Shown piece by piece: positions 36,308-48,552 of a stretch of DNA of 64,000 bases (within the stretch, counting starts at the first letter, position 1; the number at the start of each line of letters is the position of its first letter). The notes beneath the pieces were generated by a model, which worked only from the letters and a program-made list of their open reading frames with translations, did no database searches and was not told the origin of the DNA. This stretch comes from Rhododendron vialii. Lineage: Eukaryota > Streptophyta > Magnoliopsida > Ericales > Ericaceae. Both the position numbers and the translations under genes were made by a program. Where the stretch lies: NCBI RefSeq assembly GCF_030253575.1, contig NC_080569.1, positions 25,290,001 to 25,354,000 on the forward strand, read 5' to 3'.

Positions 36308-36330
36308 GGGGGGGGGGGGGGGGGGGGGGG
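36308..36330. repeat. 23-base G homopolymer
   Basis: An uninterrupted run of G on the plus strand. Confidence 0.95.
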
Positions 36331-36347
36331 TTGATTGGAGGGGATCA

Positions 36348-36740
36348 CCTCCTTTCCATACCCCTCTGTACTCTCAATTTTTTTACCGTATCTCGGGTCG
36401 AAAACTACCATCCGAACCATTCATCTCGTAAAACATACTTGGAACTATAAGTCTACATAATATATGTACAATCGGATATCGATTGGTAAATGAATAAGTT
36501 ACATTTGGGTTTGTAAAATGTACGGTTAAACTCTGGAATGTATTTACCATTCATTCTGCATAACTATTTGTAACGTGTTCACGAATCTATCGATATCCAC
36601 TCATCCTGATCAGTTTCGACTTATAATTCTTTACGTTTTCTGCGAGGTGAATGATTCTAATCATAGTTTTGGACCCAATAGATGAACGAAAAATTAAAAA
36701 TATGAAGGGGTATGGAAGGATGAGGTATGGAAAGGAGTTC
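36348..36740. repeat. dispersed repeat, family A copy 2
   Basis: Starts CCTTTCCATACCCCTC and ends AAGGGGTATGGAAGGATGAG, giving inverted CCATACCC-type ends. Interior words match 18867-19405. Confidence 0.5.
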
Positions 36741-37942
36741 ATCCCGAATGGAGGGTAGGGATTTTGGTGGGGACGTGGGGGAGGCGAGTGTGTGGCTTTG
36801 GTTGAAGAGAGAGAGAGAGAGAAGTTTATACTCCTATTTTAGGTCTTTGGGATGGGAATGACATAGAGAAGGAAAAGATTCGAAATCTAGATAGGCGGCT
36901 GGCGGATTTTCCGGGGTGTTTACACGGTGGGTTTTAATTGATTTTGCATTAGTGGAGTCAACAAGGCGTCAAACGCGGCGTCTTGGGATTTGGATAGGTC
37001 CCGCCAAAGCTGGCAGATGGTGAGGACCACTGATTGGCGGGTTTTGATTGAAATGGATCTTCTCCGGTACAACGAATTGCACGATCCGGATACGTTTAGG
37101 CTAAATTTTCATTGTCTCTTTGTCACTGTTGTATTGGTTGTTTTATCTTAATCTCTATAAATTTACATCAAATTTCGTAGATTAATTGTTCAACTTATGA
37201 TTAAAAAAATTTAAAATTTTTGAGGGAAAGACGATTTTTTTTTTTGTTGAAAATGATGGGACTTATTGGAATTTCAGTCTAGTGTTTACTTTTTCGATTT
37301 CTTTCATCGATATGGACTATTAGTTTTAAGGAAAATTCTAAAATTAGTCCATTGGGCTGACGATAGTAGGTGTGTGAATGTGTATTAAAAGATGTAAAAA
37401 ATGAACATAAATACATGTTTTTCTTGTCTTTTAATGTGATTATCGTCAACCCAGTGGGCTGACAATAGCAAGACCGTTAGTTTAAATAGTTTTAGTAAAA
37501 AGCGACACCAAAAATCACTAAGCATAAATAATTCTATTGTCTTTAACAACAATTAATTTAACCTAAAAGAATTAAGTCTCCTTGATGGCTTCTTTAGAAT
37601 TTATTTTGATAATCAGAATCATTTACGAAATAAATAGATGGATTGGAGAGGAGAAGACCTATGTAGTTACTTCACCATGACCGCAAACCACCACTTTGTG
37701 TCTTTAGCCCATCATAACCGCCGCAACCCACCCTCCTCAAAATCGGGAGTACCAGATCGAGACAAACAGAGAGAGAAGGGAAAGGTTGAGATTTTGAAGA
37801 ATCGAGAGTACCAGATTGTCTTACAAACCTAGATCGAGAGGTTGTTTGCAAACCCAGATTCTCTTACAAACCCAGATTGAGAGGTTGGGGTTTTGAAAGC
37901 TGTGTTTCTTTTTCTTTCTTTTTTTTGAAAACTGCGTTTGAA
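36741..37942. other. spacer, no gene seen
   Basis: It contains a short GA run near 36805, a repeated phrase about a 'TGGGCTGACGATAG'-type motif at 37350 and 37455, and from about 37800 repeats of ACAAACCCAGATT that belong to an older repeat family also found near 10440-10520. Confidence 0.4.
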
Positions 37943-38312
37943 GGACGCTGGGGGGCTGTTGTCCCCGAATTCGGGGCCCACTCTGGTCTCGCTCTGATGA
38001 TCAGAAGCGTTCACTTTGTAGAGCTCGTTGAGTAGAACAACTATGCAAAAAATCAGTTTAATTGGATATCATTAAGTGTCTGATCGGAACCTTTATATCT
38101 TGAAAAGAATGGATCCGAAACACTGAATCAAATCTACTGTAACCCGTGGACCGAGAGTTATATGGGTTCCAATCAGGCACTTAATGATATCCAATTAAGC
38201 TGATTTTTTGCATAGTTATTCTACTCGACGAGCTCTATGAAGTGAACGCTTCCGATCATCGGAGCGAGACTGGAGTGGGCCCGAATTCGGGGACAGTAGC
38301 CCCCCAGCGTCC
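37943..38312. mobile_element. 370-bp Mutator-like inverted-repeat element
   Basis: The ends GGACGCTGGGGGGCT and its inverted copy continue as inverted arms of about 155 bases (including CCCCGAATTCGGG and ATCATTAAGTG). GCGTTTGAA flanks both sides (37934-37942 and 38313-38321), a 9-bp target duplication. The terminal GGACGC-GGGG matches the hairpin element at 17992. It is inserted in the AACCCAGAT-rich older repeat. Confidence 0.85.
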
Positions 38313-38955
38313 GCGTTTGAATGACCAGAACTTGCAAACCCAGATGTTAGTCATGACCTAGCTGTGTTAGGGTTAAATTGGTAGACCTAGCTGTGTTAGG
38401 GTTAAATTTGTAAAAATATAAAATGATACTCTCTTTTCTTTTCTTACCTATATTTTGTCCATTCAAATGAGATGATGATAAATCATACCCCTTTCTTTTC
38501 TTTTCTCACTGATAAGGGAAATCACACCATTTTCTTTTCTTTTCTCAGCCATGTTGCCAAAGGAGCTGTAAATTCTTTTGATAAGAAAAAAAAGAAATTT
38601 ATTAATCTTTGAAATAATTGGTACAAAGATTAAAAGGAGAAGGTTGTGAGGACCCATTAAGAAGTCCCACCTTGGTGGGAAAAATGATATGGATGTAGTA
38701 TATAACGAATCATTAGCTTCTATAACTCAATGTTAACCTTTTGTGACATGGTCAAAGCTAAAAGTCAACAATTTAGCTGTCGCGGATCGTTCAAAGGGGC
38801 ATGACGGCATAACAACCGGAAGCTTACATCCCAATGAGGTTAGCACCCTCCCAAGGATAACAAGGATGGCCAACACCTTGCCAACCAAAAAACGAAGAAC
38901 TGGAAGAAAATACATGAGGTACATAATTGAACAAAATAATTAAAACCAAGGAATC
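38313..38955. other. spacer with the end of an older repeat
   Basis: 38330-38580 continues the repeat interrupted by the Mutator-like element and ends GCCAAAGGAGCTGT, similar to the right end at 10968. The part from 38646 (TGTGAGGACCC, AAGTCCCACC) resembles an LTR start, but no end or duplication was found. Confidence 0.4.
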
Positions 38956-38959
38956 TTCT

Positions 38960-40690
38960 AAGCTTCAGAAAACAGCAGCGTCCCTTACGAGCAGATATGT
39001 GAAAATTGCATAATCAAAACCGAACCCCAAATAGCATGACCGCTTCCAGCATTGACACCAGTTGGAAATAGCAGCAGCAGACGAAAGGAACCATCAGAAA
39101 TTGCCACAAACCACGTACGAAATGCACCAACAGATGATGAAAAACATAGCAGCAGCAGAAATTTGACTACAAATCTTCCCACTCTTGTACTCTTCAAAAT
39201 GCTTATTTTCGCATTCAGAGATATCTTCCAAGAATCAAAAAGTTGATCACATATGTGCGGCTTTCGAGAACATACCACCGACAGCCAATTCTTGGTTGGT
39301 ACGAGTGCTGCACTGTCTTAAGAATTCGGCCTTGTTGAGAAAACACTTCATCAACTCGAGCTCAAGCTTTTCGAATTTGAAATCGTTCACTATAATTCGC
39401 TAAAGCCGGAAGAAATTGGGATTGCAGTTCTCAAACATGGGCTTTGCAAGCATCTCCCAATAGTATCCAATATCCATATTTAGAAGCATATTCACGCGGA
39501 GCTGCGTTAAAAAGACAGGGCATAACAAAAATGATTCTTTGAACCATGAAGGAAATATACACAGCTAAAAATGAATACATCACATCAAGGAAAACCGTCT
39601 CTACATTTGGGCAATTCTTGAGGAATCCCAAAAAATTGATTTTCTTGAACATCGAAGAGAGCCTCTAACTACAAATTGGACATCGAAATAAATTAACATA
39701 AGAAAGGTTTTCATAAGTTTGCAATCAATTAAAATATATTGTAGCTCAAAAAAAGAAATAACTCCTCTTTTTTCAATTCAAGCTGATTTACCCAAAAAAA
39801 AGAAAGAAAGAAAGAACATACGAGCAACGTACCTCGAGAAATATAGTGGTAATACTCAGGACTTCACAATGTTAGATAAAGATAGTCTGAGCATGAGATT
39901 GCTCATTGAATAAAGCTGAGGAAAACCTCTTACAGGCGTGAAATTAAGTATCACGTCCTTCAAATGTCGCATTTGGATCTTGAAATTGATGGCATGGAAT
40001 TCCTCATTCTAATAGAACCTTGAAAGAGTAGGAGCATCAATATCAATAAGACAGATATCCTTGCAATCCCCTACCATGGAACGCCTAAACTTTTTCAACT
40101 CTTGAGCAACAATGTTTAGATGGTAAATCAGTAAGCACAGTAATACTTCGATACCCTCATGAAATAAGCAGTTAGAAAAAATGGTCACGATTAGGGCTGA
40201 AGTAACATTAACCTGCCTAAGAACAATAGTTTTCAAGAAACATAAACCTTTCAACTTAGGAGGCAATTCGAATCGACAAAAGTTTAGCTTTAGAATTCTT
40301 ATGGATTCAAACTCTAAGAGATGATAAGGGAGATTGAAAGGCTCATCTCCCTGGGTAAAATCTAGATCTACCTCCTCAATCCCTTTGGAAGTCACCATAT
40401 GTATCCAGATCCAGTACTCCACTATAGCCACGATATCGGTTGTATCCAGTACTCCCGTACTTCTACCCATAGCAAAATCTGGGTCGAAGATAAAGTTATT
40501 GCGAAGCCTAGAATTCTTGAATCTCCTGGAGAGTACTCCACACCTTGCGCGGCATGTTTGATTGGCAAGAAAGCGAAAAAAAATTCTATAACATCATCAC
40601 TAAGGTTAGGAGTAATACTTGCACTGTTGTTGATGTTACAATCTCTCTTGATTCTCTTTTGAAATCGCGCGCCAAAGGGAAAAACAAGTT
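38960..40690 (-). pseudogene. F-box/LRR/FBD pseudogene, copy 1 of the cluster
   Basis: Minus-strand homology to the intact copy at 48553-50232 runs from the KRIKRD-equivalent codons (about 40665) through IEEVDLDFTQGDEPFNLPYHLLEFES and KLNFCRFELPPKLKGLCFLK to the C-terminal QLFDSWKISLNAKISILKS (about 39250-39180). The segment with the start codon and first 15 or so residues is deleted. A frameshift follows the F-box IKHAA motif, the RAVNRIFNQ region is missing, and the second exon is badly decayed. Confidence 0.85.
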
Positions 40691-41637
40691 TTCCGAATTC
40701 GAAAGAAACTAAACGGTATTAGAGAACCGTTAGTACAATGTGAAGAGAAATGAGACCAAAAACTACATCATGCATGAGAGTATTTATACAAGAGAGAGTC
40801 TCAGAGTTTTGATGCCTTCAAGAGTTTTCTTTCTCTATTCGATCGTGAAGGTACAACCGGAGTATACTGGCCCCAAAATTCAGCCCAAGCGCTCACAAAT
40901 GTTTGAACAAGTGAGTTGCCCATTGAACATAGAATATAGGACTCACAATCTCTAAAAATGTACACTTCCCAACCAGTAGACATCTCATCATTTTTTCTCT
41001 TAGTTTTTCCACACCTTCAACCTTCAGAGAATATCTCTTCATATAGGTAGTTAGGGTCATGTCTCTTTATGTATAATAATGTCTACACATAATGATTAGA
41101 ATCTCATTTATATTGTGACGGACAGTAGCTTTCCCTAGGTTTTAATAGACAATAAGATTTGACATCAAGCTCTGTAGTTTGACATCAAGCTCTACACGGT
41201 AGAGGACTTCAAAAGATATTTGGATGGGATCCGAAAAGTGAAAATGTAGGGTGAGATAGACAAGGAGGGTAGTCAGTGAGGTGTTCCTATCTAATCTTGG
41301 TTGGACATAGCTCTGTAGTTTCATGTAATAGTTACTGTTTTTGATCGATGTACCCTGTCGAATTTAATAAAAAGTTCCGTTTGCCGAGAAAAAAAAATAG
41401 ACAATAAAATTTGTGACGGTTAATGAAATAAAGAATGATACTTCCAAAGGAATATACTCCATATTTTATGTTAATTAAAATGTTCCAACAATGCCACACT
41501 TCTAATAGAAATAAAATATTTTTAATTGAATTTTAAGATCACGTGTTTTGAAAATACCAAATATAGGACGAAATATTTGGCAACTATATACGATGCGCGC
41601 AATAGGTGTGGGATTCTCCATACTTGAACCACACTTA
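40691..41637. other. 5' flank of FBD copy 1, duplicated
   Basis: 40700-41110 and 41395-41580 match 45500-45920 and 45950-46110 (upstream of copy 2) at high identity, showing that the gene was duplicated together with its 5' flank. Confidence 0.6.
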
Positions 41638-42022
41638 GGCTCCGTTCAGTTGCCAGGAATATTGTACAGGAAAGTTATTCTCAAGAAAAGTCAAGTAAAG
41701 TGAAGTAAAAGAAAAAGAAAATTATTTTTCTGTGAGTGTTCATTTGACAAAAGAATTTTGCAAGAATAATTAAGGTTTAGTTGTTCATTTGTCAGGAAAA
41801 AGAAACTTTTGGAAAAATTTTGTGAGAGTTCACTCATTTTCCTTTTCCCGCGACGCAAAATCCTGTGTTTTTTGCAGAATCACTTTTGCAGGAAAGTAAT
41901 TCCTACAGGAAAACTTAAAAACATGTTTCCTACTACTTTCCTGCCAACTGAACACTACAAAAATCATGGGAAAGTTGATTTTCTCATCCTTTCCTGTACT
42001 TTCCTGGCAACTGAATGGAGCC
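41638..42022. mobile_element. 385-bp Tourist-like MITE
   Basis: Terminal inverted repeats GGCTCC(G/A)TTCAGTTGCCAGGAA at both ends, with TTA immediately outside each (41635-41637 and 42023-42025), the target duplication of PIF/Harbinger elements. The interior repeats AGGAAAGT and CAGGAA motifs in both orientations. No coding capacity. Confidence 0.85.
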
Positions 42023-42025
42023 TTA

Positions 42026-43219
42026 GTAACAGCTTCTCTTTTGAGAAATAATTATTAATTAGGCCTATACCTTGAACTATATTGTTCGAGCCAAAGTTCG
42101 ATATGTCACACCCACGGTACCGGTAGTGGACATGAGTTTGCAGGTTATAAGTTCTATTAAAGGTCATGCACTAGGAATTGGGGGATGGTGTTGCATGTGC
42201 AGTAGTGTGCGCAACACGATACTATGCACCTTACTGCATAGCACTAACCCGAAGTTCATGCACTAGATATTGATTCTCATAGGATTTACTACTTACTAGA
42301 GGTCAGCCCTAAACTCGTAGTCGCGGCTTCATGATAGCCTCCGGCCCTCCACCAAGGTGGATCCTCCAAGGGTATAATAACGGAATATACTTTGTAAAAG
42401 AATATGTCTGCCTTGGATTCAATATATTGAGGTGATACCCTTCCTTAACCAGTCGTCTCTAGCTGACTTGCCAAAAATCTGTACCCTCTTTAATCAGATC
42501 GTAGGATCCTGTAATTTGAATGAAAAAATAGAATATTGGATCAAGCACCTATACTTATCATATTGAACTGATCTTTCATGAAATTATTTTCAAATTATTA
42601 AACGACTCGAATTATCTGTGCGGGATCTGGAGTGAGCCCCGCATGCCGACCTGTGCACCGTTATGCACATATGGTCGGTTTCCATAAAAGGACTCGTCTT
42701 TAACTAACATTTATTTGGGCTGTTCTACTTCCACATATATTTTTGTAGAACTCCGGAATGAGCCCAACAAAAAAAATGTGTTAAAAGCATCTGTGTAAGC
42801 AGTGTTTTCGAACTTATTTATATGTACACACCTTGCGGAGAACAACTTAAGGAACTTCCTAATGAAACTTAACTGGTGGCGGTCCTGGCGGATTAAAAAC
42901 AAAACTTAATTGGTGAAGGCGTTAAAACGCATTATTAACAATTTACTAGTTCCTAATCGTTAATTATTGACCACCGTGTGGTTACTTTGGTATGGGGTCT
43001 TGTTTTTGGACTGATTTCCCACCATCATGGTTACTTGATGTAGTGATTTTCTTCATGGTTATAATATCTGCAACCCTTATATTTGGTATGGGGTCTTGTC
43101 TTTGGACTGATTCCCCACCGTCGTGGTTACTTGATCCCTTAATTAGAGACGAGTCACATTCTTGATGTAATGATTTTCTTCATGGTTATAATATCTGTTA
43201 TCGGTTGGTGAAAAAAAAA
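42026..43219. other. spacer with a tandem duplication
   Basis: A segment of about 110 bases (TTTGGTATGGGGTCTTG through TGGTTATAATATCTG) occurs twice at about 42980-43070 and 43080-43200. No gene seen. Confidence 0.55.
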
Positions 43220-43859
43220 ATCGTCAATTATTGACCCGATCATCTTTTTTTAATTAGTGTCAATGTGTCACTGCTAATTTTTGTAATTTAGAATACGAAA
43301 GAAGCAATTCAATTTGGTTTCCCCGCAAAAGTTGAAGGTCAAATGAGTATTATTAACTCAATTTCCGTTTAGCTATTTTGCCGTTCTAGATGATAAAATA
43401 AAAATAAAATAAAAAGTCATTTGGTAAAACATGAGAATATAGAGAGGACAATGGTTATCTATTGAATGATTCGTTAGAAGGTCAAAAATGCCCCACTAGA
43501 GGATGAACTTAACTTTTCATAACTCTCTTTTTTTTAATGAAAAAGAGAAGAGATTTTATTAGTTAAAAGTGAAGGGTACGATAATTAAAAGGACCAAAAG
43601 CATGAAACATCACAATGAGAAGAGATTTTATTGCCATTGCTTTTGTTTTGGCCTTGGCTCTTGCATCCGATGCTTTGTTGCTTGTATTTCCTCTTCTTTT
43701 TCTCTCGATCTACTTTTCTCGAGTTTATTTACAATACATATCTTTTTGCTAATAAAAAATAAATAAAAGAGAAAGGAGCCATCAGGATACCACGAAATGC
43801 ACCAACAGATGATGAAAAACATAGCAGCAGAAAATTTGACTACAAATCTTCAATATGTC

Positions 43860-45445
43860 TATTTAATTTGGCATTAGAACAACCAAACATTAATCAACTC
43901 GATACTCTTCAATATGCTTATTTTCGCATTTGGAGATACTTTCCAAGAATTAAAAAGTTGATCATACACATGCGGCTCTCGAGTGAATACTCCTGACCGC
44001 CATTTCTAGGACGGTACGAGTGCCACACTGTCCAAGACTTCGGCCTTGTTGAGAAAAAACTTCAGCATCTCGAGTTTCAAGATTTTCGAATTTGAAGCTG
44101 TTCACTACAAGTCGCTTAAGCCGGAAGAAATTCGCATCGCAGTTCTCAAACATGTCCTTTCCGAGCATCTCCCAATAGTATCCGTATTCGAAAGAATATT
44201 CACCGAGCTGCAAAACAAGAACAACCATCCAAAATGAAAATGAAAGTTTACAAAACACAAAGCAAGTATTAGAGAAGAAGAAGAAGAATTATACAAGATA
44301 CTCACATCAAGGAAAACTCTTTCTACGTATAGGCAATTCTTGAGGAAAGAAACTATGTCATAAGGATTAATGTTAGCAATTGTCCCATCCGTGAACAAGT
44401 GAAACTCGTTCAAATTCAGTAGCAAAATGTTTATTTTGCTGCAAGTGCCATTCTTGAACTTCGAAGAGAGCCTCTGATTACAACATGAAATGAAGTAAAT
44501 TAACATTGACATAAGAGCGATTTTCATAAGTTTGCAATCAAATAAATATGAAGTAAGTAATGAAAAGAAAGAACGTATGATCTAGCAACGTACCTCGAGA
44601 AACGTAGTGCTAATTCTGAGGACTTCAATGTTAGAGACAGATAGTCTGAGCATGAGATTGCTCATTGAACAAAGCTGAGTAAAACCTCTCACAGGCGTGA
44701 AATTAAGTATCACGTCGTTCAAATGTCGCATCTGGGTCATGAAGTTGATCACATGGGATTCCCCATGGTAATAGAACGTAGAAAGAGTAGGAGCATCGAA
44801 ACAATAAGACAGATATCCTTGCAATCCCCTGCCACAAAACGCCTAAACTTTTTCAGCTCTTGAGCAGCAATGTTTTAGATGGTAAATTCCTGAGCATTGT
44901 ACTAAGTCGATACCCCTAAGCAGTTAGAAAAAAATGGTCGCGATTGGGTCTGAAGTAACATTAACCTGCCTAAGAACAATAGTTTTTAAGAAGCATAAAC
45001 CTTTCAACTTAGGAAGCAATTCGAATCGACAAAAGTTTAGCTTTAGAATTCTTATGGATTCGAACTCTAAGAGATGACAAGGGAGATTGAAAGGCTCATC
45101 TCCCTGAATAAAATCTAGATCTACCTCCTCAACCCCTTTGGAACTTACCATATGTATCCAGTACTCCACTATAGCCTCGATATCGCCTGGATTGAAATAC
45201 AACCAAAATCTTTGTATATGGGGGCTGGAGTGTTGGTTGAAAATACGGTTAACTGCCCTCACAAAATTTCCCCTACTTCTACCCACAGCGAAATCTAGGT
45301 CGAAGATAAAGTTAGGGTTGCGAGGTCAACAATTCTTGAATCTCGTGGAGAGTTACTCCACACCTCGCGGCATGTTTGATTGGCAAGAAAGAGATGATTT
45401 TGTGTCGCCCCGACGACCTAGTCTGATTACCTGCGCTTGTCATGG
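43860..45445 (-). pseudogene. F-box/LRR/FBD pseudogene, copy 2 of the cluster
   Basis: Starts MAMTSAGNQTRSSGRHK at about 45445. The next segment jumps directly to IISFLPIKHAARCG, so about 24 residues that include the front of the F-box are deleted, and the frame then breaks. The homologous stretch GRSRGNFVRAVNRIFNQ onward (45286-44924) is followed by more frameshifts. 44824-44594 (DAPTLSTFYYHGE), the exon 2 equivalent 44476-44308 and the exon 3 equivalent from about 44208 (LGEYSFEYGYYWEML) keep splice signals, but exon 3 shifts frame after KFENLE. Confidence 0.87.
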
Positions 45446-46164
45446 CCATGAAATCGTGTATCAAAGGGGAAAAACAATTTTTCCTAATTTGAAAGAGAAA
45501 GGTAGAAAACCGTTGGTACGATGTGAAGAGAAATGAGACAAAAACTACATCGTACATGAGAGTATTTATGCAAGAGAGTCTCAGAGTTTTGATGCCTTCA
45601 AGAGTTTTCTCTTCTCAGTTCGTGAAGGTAAAAGTGAAATGTACTAGCTCCAAGATTCAGCCCAAGCGCTTATAAACTTTTTTCATCCGATCGATGTTGA
45701 TGACCACCAGGAGATTTGAACAAGCGCGTTGCCCGTTGAACATAGAAAATAGTATAGAATAAGAATCTCAATCTCTAACATGTACACTCCCCAACCTATA
45801 GACATCACATCATTTTTTCTCTCAGTTTTTCCCCATCTTCAGCCTATAGAGAATATCTCTTTATATAGGTATTTAGGGTCATGTGTAATAATGCTTAAAC
45901 ATAATGATTAGAATCTCATTTATATTTGTGACGGACAATAGGTTTAATAGACAATAAGATATGTAACGGTAAATGAAATAAAGGATGATACTTCCAAAGG
46001 AATAAATATTTTATGTTACTTAAAATGTTCCAATAATGCCACACTTTTAATAGAAATAAAATGTTTTTAATTGAATTTTAAGATCACATGTTTTGAAAAT
46101 ACCTAATATAGACGAAATATTGAGCTACCATATACGGTGTGAGCAAGAACAATTTAGTTCCTAA

Positions 46165-46548
46165 TCGTCAATTATTGACCCGGTCTTCTTTTTTTAATTA
46201 GTGTCACTGCTAATTTTGTAATTTGCAATATGAAAGAAGCAATTCAATTTGGTTTCGCCAGAAAAGATAAATGTCAAATGAGCAGTCTTAACTCAATTTT
46301 CATTTAGCTATTTTGCCGTTCTAGATGATTAAAAAAAAAAAAAAAAGGTCGTTTGGTAAAACAAGAGAATATAGAGAAAAGATAGAAAAGGAAATATGTC
46401 TCATTAAAAGTTCTTGTACCAATAATTTTCAAATGTGTAATAAATGGTTTGAATTTTGAAAATTAGAGCCATGGGAATCTAATTAGTGAATTACTGACCT
46501 TCCAATTTTAATTTGTGGCATTAATTTTTTATTGTCATGCACACCGAA
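46165..46548. repeat. spacer arm of an inverted duplication (left)
   Basis: This segment matches 51220-51600 in reverse orientation (for example ATTAGTGTCACTGCTAATTT and GTGGCATTAATTTTT) and 43220-43440 in direct orientation. It continues after the solo LTR at 47624-47690. Confidence 0.8.
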
Positions 46549-47623
46549 TGTGACGACCCGAATTTTTACACTGCCTCAAAAATAATACATGTCCAGTAAT
46601 TACAAGTCTTCAAGATAATTATACATGGTGGGCCTAAAAACCTCCAAATGGATACAAATTTCCTAAGCAACCTCTAAACTGAGTCTTTCAATATTCCAAC
46701 TCGAGTCCCCACTAACTGGCTTTGCACCTGAAAAATATAAAACGCCCAGGTAGTATATGCAATACGAGGACAATAACATGGCTAGCAATAAGAATATGCT
46801 CAATAAACGAGGATAACAAATCAAGTAGGATCATTCGGAACGCTTTTCATTTGTAGCATCATACCCGGCTCATCTCGGTAACATGCCAAGCACCACCCAG
46901 GTCAAACTTCATATTGGGCACATGGGCCCCATAAACATTCTGGACTCCCCGTAGGGTAGTCAATCATACATCTTTCATACTTCTGTGACCTGGTGGGCTT
47001 GTACACATACCAATCTGCTCCATGGCTTTCAGCGAAATATTTTCTATGTCACGATATAAGAAGTGACAATAATCGAGTCAATAAGATTAGAGATCAAATG
47101 AGTATAAATACGAAAGAATCAAAGAACACTCTTTGCAAAGAGATTTAGCTAAGAATGTACTGCACACTACCCGGTACCTCAAATTACGATCGTTGTCGTA
47201 GCCTATGGAATATTTGGACCCAACCTTTAATAACCTCGCAAAGATTACGCTAATCAGATTTCAAATCACCTTTGGTCTAAGAACTCCAGTTCATATATCC
47301 TTTTAACTGTTTTTGGTTTCTTCCTTTTGAAGCATCCTCTGATGAAATGGGAGGGCACCCATTTATACTACAAAGAGGCTTGTATTTCATGATATCTCAC
47401 AACTCTCGGTTCACTCTTTCCAAGGAAAATCCCACTTGGCAGTAGTAAGGCTCCTCTCATGGACCCATGCAATACTAATACAAGCTCTAGAAAATAGAAG
47501 AAAACGAAAACCCAAATCGGTGAGATAAGTCCACCACTGAATGCCTCTTTTTTTTTTCCCCTATATTATCTAAATATTCAACTCAAGTAAAATTATCATT
47601 TAAGAAAAATACGGGATGTTACA
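46549..47623. mobile_element. 1075-bp solo LTR
   Basis: Begins TGTGACGACCCGAATTTT and ends ACGGGATGTTACA. CCGAA lies directly outside both ends (46544-46548 and 47624-47628), a 5-bp target duplication. No internal retrotransposon genes. The inverted homologous copy near 51200 lacks the insertion, which confirms the boundaries. Confidence 0.88.
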
Positions 47624-48401
47624 CCGAAAATCCTATTCACAAAAAAAAAATTTAAAAATTACCCAAATTCTTAAATTAGAAAGCTCATAAATATTTCACA
47701 AATTAGTCATGACAAGGGGAAACGTATCAAAAGCTCGTCTTAAATTAAGCGACCTTCCAAAAGCATGCTCACCAACTTGAATTTCTGTAACCAAAACAAA
47801 TCAGGTTGAATAAAGTTATCCTTTGCTTAATTGCTTCTTTCTCATAAAAGAGAATTAATCCATGACCAATGCTAGGGACACAATTTTAGAACATAATTAA
47901 TACGTACAATATTGTCTCCGCAGTAGTTCGATACATTCGTTGAACGACGGATCTGATAGGATGCTGACTCGAACCCTTAACCATATCACTTTAAAGAATA
48001 AGGAGGATAACAGTAGTCTATTGAATGATTTGTTAGAAGGTCAAAAATGCCCCACAAGAGGATAAACTTAACTTTTCATAACTCTTTTTTTTTTTTTTTG
48101 AACGACAAAGAAAAGAGATTTTATTAGTTAAAAGTGAAGGGTACAATGATTAAAAGGAGCAAAAGCATTGAACATCACAATGAGAAGAGATTTTAGTATT
48201 AATTAAAAGAGAAGGGTACGATGATTTTTATTTTTCTTATTTGTCTTTTGGAATGATTTAATTTGTTGTTTCATGGTTCCGAAGATATTGTTCTGTTTAA
48301 TTTGGCCTAGGCTCTTGCATCCAATGCTTTGTTGGTTGTATTTCCTCTTCTTTTTATTTGGATGTACTTTTATAGTTTATTTATAATACATATCTTTTTG
48401 C

Positions 48402-48449
<48 letters not shown>

Positions 48450-48552
48450 CCATCAGGAATTGCCACAAACCACGAAATGCACCAACAGATGATGAAAAAC
48501 ATAGCAGCAGAAATTTGACTACAAATCTTCAATATGTTTATTTGATTTGGCA
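47624..48552. other. spacer 3' of FBD copy 3
   Basis: 48000-48180 matches 43460-43580, and 48330-48560 matches 43690-43900, so the 3' flank was duplicated with the gene. Contains a microsatellite. Confidence 0.55.
48405..48447. repeat. (GA)n microsatellite
   Basis: About 21 GA units, in the 3' flank of FBD copy 3 and absent from the matching place beside copy 2. Confidence 0.95.

Noticed and set aside
38646-38935. Possible solo LTR starting TGTGAGGACCC
   Set aside because: The start and AAGTCCCACC motif look LTR-like, but no CA end or target duplication could be found.
47890-48010. Possible tRNA-derived segment with GGGTTCGAGTCAG on the minus strand
   Set aside because: Only the B-box-like word is present; no cloverleaf or A box.
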